DNA from: Lachnospiraceae bacterium | GTDB lineage: Bacteria; Bacillota; Clostridia; Lachnospirales; Lachnospiraceae | Reading direction: 5' to 3' | Length of the DNA stretch: 43,307 nucleotides | Assembly (NCBI GenBank): GCA_017962825.1 | Contig: JAGCUO010000095.1 | Location: forward strand, 1-43,307 | Shown here: positions 24,200-32,401 of the stretch, piece by piece | Numbering within the stretch: the first letter of the stretch is position 1 | Layout: each line of letters begins with the position of its first letter | Program-made: the position numbers and the translations under genes | Notes under the pieces: generated by a model | Database searches by the model: none | Told to the model about the DNA's origin: nothing | What the model saw: only the letters and a program-made list of their open reading frames with translations

Positions 24200-25294
24200 T
24201 TACTCCTCATACAATCCGACCGCCTTTACATAGCTGTCATCATAGATATCTTCAACATTTACCTGAACCGTGATAAGTCCGTTGTCATACATGAATCCGA
24301 TATATCCCTCAAGATCGGATGCAATTTCGTTATTTCCGTGATTGTTGTAATTCTGTACGGGAAGTGCATTTCTGATAATGTCGGGATCTGTTCCGTAATA
24401 ATCCGATGCTATGCGAACCGTCTCTTCAGGATTCTCTTCGATGAACTCGATTGCTTTTCCGAAGAGTGCGACAATGTTAAGTACGATATCGGGATGCTCA
24501 GTAGCAAACTCATCCTTAACGGTAAGAATGCTCTTGGCGATTCCGAGTCCCGTTGCATCTGCGATGATCCTGAATTCCGTTCCATTATCCTTGGTTGCAT
24601 TATCAAAGATGGTTTTATATCCGACAGAAACATCAACCTCACCTGCTTCAAGTACAGTGGCTGCGGTGTTGAAGTCTATATTGATAAGCTGAATATCATC
24701 TACGGTAAGCCCGGCTTCTTCAAGTCTCTTGATCAGGAAACTGTGTCCGTTGGATCCGATGGTTACCGCTACCTTCTTGCCCCTAAGATCTTCAACGGTC
24801 TGAATATCCGAATCTCCTCTTGTCACGAGAAGGATATTCTGCTCCGCATCGTCAATAAGACTTATAGTCTTGATATCAACTCCGTTTGCTGCGCCGGATA
24901 CCGCAGGCTGAAGACCGAGCTGTGCGAAATCAATCGCGCCGGCGGTATATGCTTCAAGCATTTCGGGTCCGTTATTGAACTTTGCGATATTGATCTTGAT
25001 TCCGTAAGGAGCAAACACTTCATCAAACCATCCCTTTTCCAGAATTATGGGAACAATGTAATAGCCCTGCTCCGCAATGGTTACCTCAATATCTCTTGAG
25101 GTAACTTCTATTCCCGTAAAAGGAACTCCCGCAGCTGAATCACCGGGTTCCTGCGCAGATGCTGTGATCGTAGTGGAGGGAACCGATGCTGTTTCGGATC
25201 CCGATGATCCGCATGCGGTGGTAAATACCAATGCTCCGAGTGCTGCCAGAGTTATAAGCACTCTGCTTGCTGTTTTAAAACTTATCTTTTTCAT
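24200..25294 (-). CDS. SsuA/TauA-like substrate-binding lipoprotein, copy 2, 364 aa
   Basis: Lipoprotein signal MKKISFKTASR, hydrophobic core and lipobox FTTAC (Cys near residue 28), serine/threonine-rich linker, then an NMT1/SsuA-like binding fold (DFAQLGLQPAVSGAANG, KVAVTIGSNGHS, DVSVGYKTIF). Diverged from copy 1, so the two importers may have different ligands. It starts 29 nt after metK with GAGGAG upstream, so it is probably cotranscribed with metK. Confidence 0.91.
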   Translation of the reverse strand: MKKISFKTASRVLITLAALGALVFTTACGSSGSETASVPSTTITASAQEPGDSAAGVPFTGIEVTSRDIEVTIAEQGYYIVPIILEKGWFDEVFAPYGIKINIAKFNNGPEMLEAYTAGAIDFAQLGLQPAVSGAANGVDIKTISLIDDAEQNILLVTRGDSDIQTVEDLRGKKVAVTIGSNGHSFLIKRLEEAGLTVDDIQLINIDFNTAATVLEAGEVDVSVGYKTIFDNATKDNGTEFRIIADATGLGIAKSILTVKDEFATEHPDIVLNIVALFGKAIEFIEENPEETVRIASDYYGTDPDIIRNALPVQNYNNHGNNEIASDLEGYIGFMYDNGLITVQVNVEDIYDDSYVKAVGLYEE

Positions 25295-25323
25295 AATCTT
25301 TTCTCCTCATATATATTTTTGAA

Positions 25324-26505
25324 TTACAGATTCTTTTTAATCTCATCGACCTTATCGAGATGTTCCCAGGGAAGATCGATATCGGTTCTTCCGAAATGTC
25401 CGTATGCTGCGGTCTGTTTGTAGATGGGTCTTCTGAGATTAAGCGCATCTATAATCGCTGCAGGTCTGAGATCGAATACCTTATCGATGATCTCTACGAT
25501 CTTTTCATCGCTCACCTTACTCGTTCCGAAAGTCTCAACTGCGATCGATACGGGTTTTGCAACTCCGATGGCATAAGCAAGTTCTACCTCTGCCCTGTCG
25601 GCAACGCCTGCCGCTACAAGGTTTTTGGCCACCCATCTTGCCGCATAAGCTGCAGAGCGGTCTACCTTCGTAGGATCTTTTCCGGAAAATGCTCCGCCTC
25701 CGTGACGTCCGGTTCCGCCGTAGGTATCTACAATGATCTTTCTTCCGGTAAGTCCCGCATCACCCTGAGGTCCGCCGATAACAAATCTTCCGGTAGGATT
25801 TACATAGTAGATGGTCTCATCATCGAGAAGCTCGGCAGGGATCACAGGCTTAATGACTTTTTCAATTACATCTTTTCTGATCTGCTCAAGAGTTACATCC
25901 TCCGAATGCTGTGTTGAAATAACGATGGTGTGTACTCTCTTAACGGTAAGTCCGTCTTCGGCAAACTCAACTGTTACCTGTGATTTTCCGTCCGGTCTCA
26001 GATAAGGAAGTGTACCGTCCTTTCTCACCTTGGTAAGCTGTCTTGTAAGTCTGTGTGCAAAAGAGATTGCGGGGGGAAGATATTCCGGAGTCTCGTTGGT
26101 AGCATATCCGAAGATGATTCCCTGATCTCCTGCGCCGGTTCCGAAATCCTCTGTTACTCCGTCCTGTTTTGATTCGAATGCCTTATCAACACCAAGTGCT
26201 ATATCAGCGGACTGTTCATCAATTGATGTAAGTACTGCGATGGAATCCGCATTGTATCCGTCCACATTGTTTACGTAACCGATATCTCTGATGGTTTCTT
26301 TTGCGATCTTTGCGATATCTACATAAGCTTTTGTAGTGATCTCTCCTACCACAAGTGCAAGTCCCGTAGCTACTGTTGTCTCTGCTGCAACTCTCGAATA
26401 AGGATCCTGTGCGATCAGTGCATCGAGTATTGCGTCGGATATCTGGTCTGCTATTTTATCGGGATGTCCTTCCGTTACAGATTCCGAAGTAAATAATTTC
26501 CCCAT
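25324..26505 (-). CDS. S-adenosylmethionine synthetase, 393 aa
   Basis: Makes SAM from methionine and ATP. Hallmarks: N-terminal [32 protein letters not shown] (~120) and [19 protein letters not shown] (~260, phosphate-binding). Length is normal. The start is the ATG at 26505 with AAAGGAG; the 15-codon upstream extension is rejected because it overlaps the terminator tail. It is placed between a terminator hairpin and the second sulfur importer operon, supplying the cofactor that the linked radical SAM proteins need. Confidence 0.98.
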   Translation of the reverse strand: MGKLFTSESVTEGHPDKIADQISDAILDALIAQDPYSRVAAETTVATGLALVVGEITTKAYVDIAKIAKETIRDIGYVNNVDGYNADSIAVLTSIDEQSADIALGVDKAFESKQDGVTEDFGTGAGDQGIIFGYATNETPEYLPPAISFAHRLTRQLTKVRKDGTLPYLRPDGKSQVTVEFAEDGLTVKRVHTIVISTQHSEDVTLEQIRKDVIEKVIKPVIPAELLDDETIYYVNPTGRFVIGGPQGDAGLTGRKIIVDTYGGTGRHGGGAFSGKDPTKVDRSAAYAARWVAKNLVAAGVADRAEVELAYAIGVAKPVSIAVETFGTSKVSDEKIVEIIDKVFDLRPAAIIDALNLRRPIYKQTAAYGHFGRTDIDLPWEHLDKVDEIKKNL

Positions 26506-26529
26506 GTCTTTCTCCTTTAAAAATGTATT

Positions 26530-26578
26530 AAAAAAGAGGTTCAAGATCACGGCTAATGGAACCGTGACCCTGAACCTC
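26530..26578 (-). terminator. Rho-independent terminator between yezD and metK
   Basis: Seventeen-nt arms (26536-26552 and 26562-26578; GAGGTTCA..CACGG type, two mismatches), a 9-nt loop and six T residues on the minus strand. Only ~25 nt separate the T-run from metK and no promoter is visible there, so metK may depend on read-through. Confidence 0.8.
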
Positions 26579-26596
26579 CGGTTTTCCGGTCAGTTC

Positions 26597-26740
26597 TTAA
26601 AGTCTTATTTTTTCGTTCTTATCGATCTGGATGATCTTGCCATCCTGAATAATGATGTTTACCGATCCGTATTTGACGGATTCAATGTATTCTTTGATCT
26701 GCGCAAGTCTCTCTTCAGTAACCTCTTTTGGTTCCGCCAT
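26597..26740 (-). CDS. YezD family (DUF2292) small protein, 47 aa
   Basis: Too short for standard ORF cut-offs. ATG behind AAAGGAG at 26740; the protein begins M-A-E-P-K-E-V-T and carries the family core YGSVNIIIQDGKIIQID followed by the EKIRL end. YezD/DUF2292 proteins are small, often encoded beside sulfate or sulfonate assimilation genes; their biochemical role is unclear to me. Here it sits between a leader terminator (26776) and the metK terminator (26530), in the first transcript of the sulfur locus. Confidence 0.88.
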   Translation of the reverse strand: MAEPKEVTEERLAQIKEYIESVKYGSVNIIIQDGKIIQIDKNEKIRL

Positions 26741-26775
26741 GCCTACTCCTTTCGTAACACGGATCATCGAAGGAT

Positions 26776-26820
26776 AAAAAAAGACTTGGGACTTTCGGCC
26801 TTAGCTTTAGTCCCAAGTCT
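26776..26820 (-). terminator. Leader terminator upstream of yezD
   Basis: Twelve-bp perfect arms AGACTTGGGACT / AGTCCCAAGTCT (26782-26793 and 26809-26820), 15-nt loop and seven T residues on the minus strand. It lies after the Cys-rich leader ORF and 36 nt before the yezD start, the position expected for a transcription attenuator. Confidence 0.82.
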
Positions 26821-26844
26821 TTGATCTTATCAATCAACTTAAGT

Positions 26845-26982
26845 TCAGCTTTCAAGCCGGAATTTCAGACTGTTCTCTGTGGAACAAAGTCGGTTCATGG
26901 TACAACAAATAACAACCTTATGACACGTCATACAGGCAGTATTCATCATATCGGCTTTTACATAAGCTGTTCTCACGATCAC
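26845..26982 (-). CDS. Cysteine-rich leader peptide (45 aa), probable attenuation ORF
   Basis: A GTG at 26982 follows AAGGAAAT and opens a 45-codon frame with five cysteines, including A-C-M-T-C-H-K-V-V-I-C-C and R-L-C, plus five methionines counting the start. It lies ~40 nt after the expected transcription start, and a strong terminator begins 24 nt after its stop. This is the layout of amino-acid attenuation leaders. Cysteine-rich leader peptides before sulfur genes are known in actinobacteria. No ATG start and no homologue I can name, so the assignment rests on composition and position. Confidence 0.62.
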   Translation of the reverse strand: MIVRTAYVKADMMNTACMTCHKVVICCTMNRLCSTENSLKFRLES

Positions 26983-27002
26983 ATTTCCTTTCCCATACAC
27001 TA

Positions 27003-27058
27003 AACTTGATCAAGTATCAAGTTAGTCGAATTATATGTTATGCATAATTCTAATGCAA
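27003..27058 (-). promoter_or_regulatory. Sigma-A promoter and palindromic operator of the sulfur locus
   Basis: On the minus strand TTGCAT (27058-27053), a 17-nt spacer and TATAAT (27035-27030). The expected start (~27023) lies at the edge of the 12-bp palindrome ACTTGATCAAGT (27004-27015) plus a further TCAAGT half-site on the plus strand at 27017-27022. A repressor bound there would block early elongation. The regulator is not identifiable. Confidence 0.72.
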
Positions 27059-27118
27059 TACTTCAGGCTATTCCTAAATCTTTATGCCTGCTATAACTTT
27101 CGTTTATATGAGTGATAA

Positions 27119-27187
27119 GTGACAGTGGGGACGTACCCCTTTGTCAGGAAGTCCCTCCTGACAAAGGGGGTACGTCCCCACTGTCAC
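27119..27187. repeat. Palindromic intergenic repeat, type 2
   Basis: Arms 27119-27147 and 27158-27187 (one extra G in the right arm), 10-nt loop, core GGGGACGTACCCC. It ends 10 nt before the stop codon of the GH13 gene on the minus strand; the flank CACTGTCAT is an extra partial half. Confidence 0.93.
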
Positions 27188-27197
27188 CACTGTCATT

Positions 27198-28967
27198 TTA
27201 TACTCGTACTATAAGAACCCCGTTAGTTCCCAGCACTCCGCTTCCGGTTTTTTCTTCATTCCACTTTCTGGAATAGATAACTCCATGCAGATTACTGATA
27301 TCAAGTTTTACATCCGACTCTTCACAATTCAGATATACTTTGATGCTTTCTTTTTCTCCGAGTTTCAGATATGTGATCACTCTTTTCTCGGGGACATCAT
27401 CGGGAAAATGAAAGTTTCTGCTCTTGGCAGACTGCAGATTCTTTCTCATCTCGATGAGTGACTTCATATCATTTATGCGGTCATCAAATACTCCGGAATC
27501 GATCTCGTCCCATGGCATACATCTTCTGCAATCGGGATCGTGTCCACCGTCCATTGCAACTTCAGTTCCGTAGTAGATGCAGGGCGAACCCGGCATCGTA
27601 AAGAGTACGGCAAGCTGTTGATAAAACACATCTATGTTTCCGCCTGCTTTTTCCATGAGTCTGTTGGTATCGTGTGAATCAAGGAGATTGAAGAGCACGT
27701 CATTTACCTGAGAATAGTACATGGTAAAGCATCTGTTGATATCGTATTCAAACGTCTCGCGGCCTCTGTTTTTATAAACCCAGAAATCCGCAATGGCTGT
27801 TGAAAGAGGATAATTCATTACGGAATCGTATTCGTCTCCGCGAAGCCATGAAACGGAATCATGCCATATCTCACCAAGAAGATAAAAATCATTCTTTATG
27901 TGATACGCCATATATCTGACAGCCTTTAAGAATGAATGAGATATCTCGTTGCCAACATCGAATCTGAGTCCGTCGATATCAAATTCTTCTATCCAGAATC
28001 TGATGATATCAAGAAGATAATCCTGAACGGCCGGGTTATTTGTATTGAGTTTGGGCATGTACTCCGCAAAAGCAAAAGAATAATACCTTCCGTCTCTTGT
28101 ATCCCTGCCCTGCTCTACAGGCCATTTATTGACCATGTACCAGTCGGCGTACTCGGACTTCTCACCCTTTTCCAATACATCGACCCACATGGGATGATCT
28201 GAACCGGTATGGTTAAATACCGCATCCAGCATTACACGAATGCCCATATCATGAGCTTCTTTTACAAGAGCCTTAAGGTCTCTGTTTGTTCCGAAATGAG
28301 GATCTACTTTCTTGTAATCTTTCGTATTGTATTTGTGATTACTGTCCGCTTCAAATATGGGATTCAGATAAAGACCGGTAATTCCGAGTTCTTTCAGATA
28401 TGGAAGTCTGTCCCTGATCCCTTTTATGTCTCCACCGTAGTAGTCATGCATTCCAACTTTGCCGCTCTGCCAGGGAAGTACACCCTCGGGATCAAGACTC
28501 TTATCACCGTTACAGAATCTCTCGGGGAAGATCTGATACCACACGGTATCATTGACCCAGCCGGGCGTTCTGCAAATATCCGAAGGATTCATCCATGGCA
28601 TGATGAACTGGGAAAGAGTTTTTCCTTCCTGATTCATCTCCTCTTCCGTATAGAATCCGTCTTCGTACAGATAGATGCATTCATCACCGGAATGAAGTTC
28701 AAAATAATACTTACATCTCTTATAGGCGGGCTCTACCGTTGTGGTCCACCAGATGTGATTCTTAAGTCTTTTTTTGTAAACGATCTCCAGGCGCTCTCCG
28801 CTCCAGCGTTCCTTGCCGCCCATTATTCCGGCATCATAGGGATCTCCGTAGATCAGGAATACGTGATCTACGTCATAACCGGTCTTTATGTTGATGATAA
28901 GTTTATCCTCATCCAGAGGATAACAGTACTGCTCGGACATTCTGTGATAAATCGCACTTAATTCCAT
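27198..28967 (-). CDS. GH13 alpha-glucan hydrolase (neopullulanase/cyclomaltodextrinase type), 589 aa
   Basis: An N-terminal ~125-residue beta domain (CBM34-like) precedes the catalytic barrel: NDTVWYQIFPERF (~139), region I DAVFNH (~248), region II GLRFDVGNE with nucleophile Asp337, region III GEIWHD with acid Glu366 and region IV LLDSHDTNR with Asp433. A C-terminal beta domain ends the protein. No signal peptide, so it is probably cytosolic and acts on imported maltooligosaccharides, cyclodextrins or pullulan fragments (GH13 subfamily 20 by similarity). ATG behind AGGAGAG; its own promoter and a palindromic operator lie upstream. Confidence 0.93.
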   Translation of the reverse strand: MELSAIYHRMSEQYCYPLDEDKLIINIKTGYDVDHVFLIYGDPYDAGIMGGKERWSGERLEIVYKKRLKNHIWWTTTVEPAYKRCKYYFELHSGDECIYLYEDGFYTEEEMNQEGKTLSQFIMPWMNPSDICRTPGWVNDTVWYQIFPERFCNGDKSLDPEGVLPWQSGKVGMHDYYGGDIKGIRDRLPYLKELGITGLYLNPIFEADSNHKYNTKDYKKVDPHFGTNRDLKALVKEAHDMGIRVMLDAVFNHTGSDHPMWVDVLEKGEKSEYADWYMVNKWPVEQGRDTRDGRYYSFAFAEYMPKLNTNNPAVQDYLLDIIRFWIEEFDIDGLRFDVGNEISHSFLKAVRYMAYHIKNDFYLLGEIWHDSVSWLRGDEYDSVMNYPLSTAIADFWVYKNRGRETFEYDINRCFTMYYSQVNDVLFNLLDSHDTNRLMEKAGGNIDVFYQQLAVLFTMPGSPCIYYGTEVAMDGGHDPDCRRCMPWDEIDSGVFDDRINDMKSLIEMRKNLQSAKSRNFHFPDDVPEKRVITYLKLGEKESIKVYLNCEESDVKLDISNLHGVIYSRKWNEEKTGSGVLGTNGVLIVRV

Positions 28968-28984
28968 ATTCTCTCCTCATCTTA

Positions 28985-29041
28985 GGAAAACGTTTTCCAT
29001 CCGACTAAAAAAAATATAACCTATGCATGGAATTATTGCAA
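28985..29041 (-). promoter_or_regulatory. GH13 promoter with LacI-type palindromic operator
   Basis: Minus strand TTGCAA (29041-29036), 17 nt, TATATT (29018-29013). The perfect 14-bp palindrome GGAAAACGTTTTCC (28985-28998) lies ~8-21 nt after the expected start. A central CG in an A/T-flanked palindrome is typical of LacI/GalR-family operators, fitting sugar-responsive repression. Confidence 0.72.
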
Positions 29042-29066
29042 CAAGATTTTTTGAATGACAGATTGA

Positions 29067-29079
29067 TGACAGTGGGGAC
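29067..29079. repeat. Truncated half of a palindromic repeat
   Basis: TGACAGTGGGGAC, identical to the left outer arm of the intergenic repeats, but without a partner arm. It lies just after the stop of the small membrane peptide gene. Probably a decayed element. Confidence 0.5.
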
Positions 29080-29087
29080 TGTGTAGC

Positions 29088-29225
29088 TCAACTCCCTCTT
29101 CCGTATACTTGTTCAGAATATCCCAATAAGATCGCTCCGCCTATCAGTAAAGCAATTGCGCCAAATATAGATCCAAGCACTATGAGTACTATTTTCAGAG
29201 CTTTATGGGAATTGTTATTATTCAT
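29088..29225 (-). CDS. Putative small membrane peptide, 45 aa
   Basis: The ATG overlaps the last codons of the hybrid kinase gene (ATGAATAA). A short polar N-terminus (M-N-N-N-N-S-H-K) is followed by one long hydrophobic segment (residues ~10-35, KIVLIVLGSIFGAIALLIGG) and a polar tail. The overlap suggests translational coupling with the kinase. Single-span peptides of this kind can modulate kinases, but no family is recognised. Confidence 0.5.
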   Translation of the reverse strand: MNNNNSHKALKIVLIVLGSIFGAIALLIGGAILLGYSEQVYGRGS

Positions 29226-31107
29226 AATCTTCTCCCGCTAAAACTTCCTGCATCTTTTTCGGACTCAGTACTACCTTTTCAAGAGGAAGGTGTTTGATCA
29301 GCATCTTCTCAAGAGCCTTATAATCTATTGGCTTGGTCAGATAATTGTCGAAGCCTTCAGACAGATATCTTTCTTTGGCTCCGCTGATTGCATCCGCAGT
29401 CAAGCATATAAAAGGAATATCCTTATATGCAGGACACTCTTCCTTGATATGCTGCATGGTCTCGGTTCCGCCCATACCCGGCATTCTCTGGTCCATAAGC
29501 ACAAGGTCGTAAGTGTTCTTATACGCAAGTTCGATTGCCTCTGCTCCGCTAAGCGCTGTATCCGTCTGCAATCCCGTATCCTTAAGAAGTCCCTGGACAA
29601 CCATCAGGTTCATCCTTGTATCATCGACGATAAGTACCCTCGCATCGGGTGCATGGAATGATTCCTCATACTCTTCCATTGCCTCAATGCTTTCGTCAAA
29701 CTTTCTTCTGAAATCTCCGACAGGCTCTTTCGAAACAATGATCTGCGGCAGGAATATGGTGAAAACAGAACCCTGGCCATAGACACTGTGTACATCGATG
29801 TGTCCGCCCATCATCTCCAGGAGATTCTTGGTGATTGCAAGTCCGAGGCCCGTACCTTCTATCGTGGAGTTACGATCAAGGTCCATACGTTCAAACTTGT
29901 TGAAGAGTTTTCCGATATCCTCTTCCTTAATACCTATACCCGTATCCGAAACAATGATCATCAGGTTGAATACATTTGCAGAAAGATGCGTGTTCTCCTC
30001 GCCCTTAACCCGCAGAAGAACCGAACCTTCCTTGGTATACTTAACCGCATTGTTCAAGATATTTGTAATGATCTGACGAACACGAACCTCATCACCATGG
30101 AGACCGTCGGGTATATTTTTATCAACATCCACTTCAAACTTAAGTCCCTTTTCCTTGGCCTTGAAGTAGATCATGTTACTTACGTCGTTCAAAACTGAAC
30201 TGAACATGTAGTCCGATTCGACAAGCTGCATTTTTCCGGATTCGATCTTGGAAAAATCAAGAATGTCGTTTATCAGATAGAGCAGGTTGTTTCCCGCACT
30301 ACCGATATTTCCGGAATACTTGGCGATGTCCGCAAACTTCTTTCTTGTCTCAAGTTCATCACCCGGAAGGCGATTGCTTCCCGCAAGGCTGTCACGAAGT
30401 ATCATCTCGTTCATACCCAGCACAGCATTGATGGGGGTACGGATCTCATGGGACATATTGGAAAGGAAATCGCTCTTACCGCGGTTTGCTCTCTCCGCTT
30501 CTTCCTTTGCTTTGCGAAGGTCTTCGGCAGCATCGAGAAGTTTAAGAACCGACATGTGATAGTTGACCAGACAGATCGACATGAGTGCAAGGTTCAGGAA
30601 ATACAGGACGGGAAATCTGTCCATGAAAAATCTTGCATACTTATCTGTGAAAAAAGATCTGAGAGGTGTGTAGAAAAGAACTACAAGTAAGGTCTGGAAA
30701 TATATTCCGCAATAGATTCCGTAAAGCGCTTTTCCGAAATATCCGACACCAAGAGGAACAAGGATCGTCCACATCGCAGTTGTTCCGCCGGTTTGTCCGC
30801 TGAAGACATAGTAGGTGAAGATTATCAGACATATCAGGATCATCATATACGTCGGGATCATCTTATGACCCTTGCGTATTAAATAGACTATAACAAGTCC
30901 GCTGAGTGCCAGGATTGATGTGGATGCGACAGTGATCGGATGTCTGTTCGCGATCATATTCATGGTCGTCAGAACACATGACGCAATAAATACGAAGATA
31001 CCCACGAACATACACGCTTTCATGTTCTGAGTTCGCAGGTCTCCGACGTAAATATCCTTATGAAGTAAGGTCCAGATGTTTTTGAATTTCAGCCACAGAT
31101 TCTTCAT
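29218..31107 (-). CDS. Hybrid sensor histidine kinase with C-terminal receiver, 629 aa
   Basis: About six membrane spans in residues ~25-190, then a linker helix, HisKA (SDFLSNMSHEIRTPINAVLGM region, His near 218), HATPase motifs (NILNNAVKYT, DTGIGI, GTGLGLAI) and a receiver domain (phospho-acceptor Asp in LVLMDQRMPGMGG, Lys in YLTKPID). There is no DNA-binding output domain. The ATG overlaps the coaBC stop (ATGA), so it is cotranslated with coaBC. The signal is unknown. Confidence 0.92.
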   Translation of the reverse strand: MKNLWLKFKNIWTLLHKDIYVGDLRTQNMKACMFVGIFVFIASCVLTTMNMIANRHPITVASTSILALSGLVIVYLIRKGHKMIPTYMMILICLIIFTYYVFSGQTGGTTAMWTILVPLGVGYFGKALYGIYCGIYFQTLLVVLFYTPLRSFFTDKYARFFMDRFPVLYFLNLALMSICLVNYHMSVLKLLDAAEDLRKAKEEAERANRGKSDFLSNMSHEIRTPINAVLGMNEMILRDSLAGSNRLPGDELETRKKFADIAKYSGNIGSAGNNLLYLINDILDFSKIESGKMQLVESDYMFSSVLNDVSNMIYFKAKEKGLKFEVDVDKNIPDGLHGDEVRVRQIITNILNNAVKYTKEGSVLLRVKGEENTHLSANVFNLMIIVSDTGIGIKEEDIGKLFNKFERMDLDRNSTIEGTGLGLAITKNLLEMMGGHIDVHSVYGQGSVFTIFLPQIIVSKEPVGDFRRKFDESIEAMEEYEESFHAPDARVLIVDDTRMNLMVVQGLLKDTGLQTDTALSGAEAIELAYKNTYDLVLMDQRMPGMGGTETMQHIKEECPAYKDIPFICLTADAISGAKERYLSEGFDNYLTKPIDYKALEKMLIKHLPLEKVVLSPKKMQEVLAGEDYE

Positions 31108-32294
31108 ATTTTCGCTATTATCTCATCAAGAAGTGCATCCGCTGCCTGATCTTTGCTCATCATGGGAAGTTCCTTCTGATACTCTGCTGTAATAAGGGTA
31201 AGGATGTTGGTATCTACGCCGAATCCGGCACCCTCAACCTTTACGTTATTTGCTGCGATCATGTCCAGATTTTTCTTGGATAGCTTTGCCTTGCTGTTTT
31301 CGATCATGTTCTCTGTTTCCATTGAGAATCCGCAGAGGAACTGACCTTCTTTTTTGTTTTCCCCGAGGGTCTTTAATATATCGGTGGTGCGCTCGAGAGG
31401 GATGGACATGTCACCGTCCGTCTTCTTGATCTTGTTGTCTGCTACGGTTGATGGTCTGTAATCCGCAACCGCTGCGGCTTTGATGATGATGTCTGAATTG
31501 CCGGCTTCAGCTATTACCGCATCATACATATCCTGTGCAGAGGTGATATCCACCACTTTTACATACGCGGGTGCGGGAAGATCTGTTTTACCGGATACGA
31601 GCACAACCTCTGCGCCTCTTCTTGATGCGGCCTTTGCGATGGCGTATCCCATCTTGCCGGTAGAATGATTGGTCAGGTATCTTACGGGATCGAGAGCTTC
31701 TCTTGTGGGGCCTGCGGTTACCAAGACCTTCTTTCCTGTCATATCTTTCTCATGAGCTGCGGTATGAAGAACCGCTTCGAGAAGTCTTTCGGGCGCGGGA
31801 AGTTTTCCTTTTCCAACGGCACCGCATGCAAGCCTTCCGCTGTCAGGCTCTATTATCTCCCATCCGTAATGACGGAGAGTTTCTATATTATCCTGAGTTA
31901 CGGGGTTTTCCAGCATCGCGGTGTTCATGGAAGGAGCTATGGCTTTGGGGCATCTGCATGCAAGAACCGTGGTGGTCAGCATGTCATCTGCAATCCCGTG
32001 TGCCAGCTTTGCGATGATATTTGCGGTAGCGGGGGCGATAATGACCATATCCGCTTTATCCGCAACCGAAATATGCTCGACGCTATGGACGAAATTTCTG
32101 TCGAAAGTATCGGTAAGCGCTTTATTTCCCGTAAGCTGCTCAAATGTTATGGGAGTTACGAATTTGGTTGCATTTTCGGTCATGATGACCTGAACATCCG
32201 CGTGCTGTTTTACCAGCATTGATGCCAGTTCACACGCTTTATAACAGGCAATTCCGCCTGTTACTCCGAGTACGATATTTTTGCCCTTGAGCAT
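31104..32294 (-). CDS. Bifunctional phosphopantothenoylcysteine decarboxylase / phosphopantothenate-cysteine ligase, 396 aa
   Basis: Catalyses two consecutive steps of CoA synthesis, joining cysteine to 4'-phosphopantothenate and decarboxylating the product. The N-terminal CoaC flavoprotein domain (GVTGGIACYKA, VHSVEHISVAD, APATANIIAKLAHGI, PSMNTAM) spans ~1-180; the CoaB ligase domain (VLVTAGPTREALDPVRYLTNHSTG, KAAAVADYRP) spans ~185-396. Full length. ATG behind AGGAG. It is divergent from the ECF-coaX genes, so pantothenate uptake and two CoA enzymes are grouped here. Confidence 0.97.
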   Translation of the reverse strand: MLKGKNIVLGVTGGIACYKACELASMLVKQHADVQVIMTENATKFVTPITFEQLTGNKALTDTFDRNFVHSVEHISVADKADMVIIAPATANIIAKLAHGIADDMLTTTVLACRCPKAIAPSMNTAMLENPVTQDNIETLRHYGWEIIEPDSGRLACGAVGKGKLPAPERLLEAVLHTAAHEKDMTGKKVLVTAGPTREALDPVRYLTNHSTGKMGYAIAKAASRRGAEVVLVSGKTDLPAPAYVKVVDITSAQDMYDAVIAEAGNSDIIIKAAAVADYRPSTVADNKIKKTDGDMSIPLERTTDILKTLGENKKEGQFLCGFSMETENMIENSKAKLSKKNLDMIAANNVKVEGAGFGVDTNILTLITAEYQKELPMMSKDQAADALLDEIIAKI

Positions 32295-32363
32295 AGCTTG
32301 GTATCTCCTTAAAAGTACTGATTTACTTTACTCTATCACATGTATCCCAAAAAGAACAATCCA

Positions 32364-32395
32364 CCCCTTGTGGAAAGGGGTTCTTATGCTATAAT
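32364..32395 (+). promoter_or_regulatory. Promoter with overlapping inverted repeat for the ECF-coaX operon
   Basis: TTGTGG (32368-32373), 16 nt, TATAAT (32390-32395). The inverted repeat CCCCTT-n-AAGGGG (32364-32380) covers the -35, as expected for an operator of a pantothenate- or CoA-responsive repressor. Regulator unidentified. Confidence 0.65.
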
Positions 32396-32401
32396 CGACT
32401 T

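Noticed and set aside
26741-27023. SAM riboswitch (S-box) before yezD-metK
   Set aside because: Conserved S-box core segments are not visible; the leader instead contains a Cys-rich ORF and a simple terminator.
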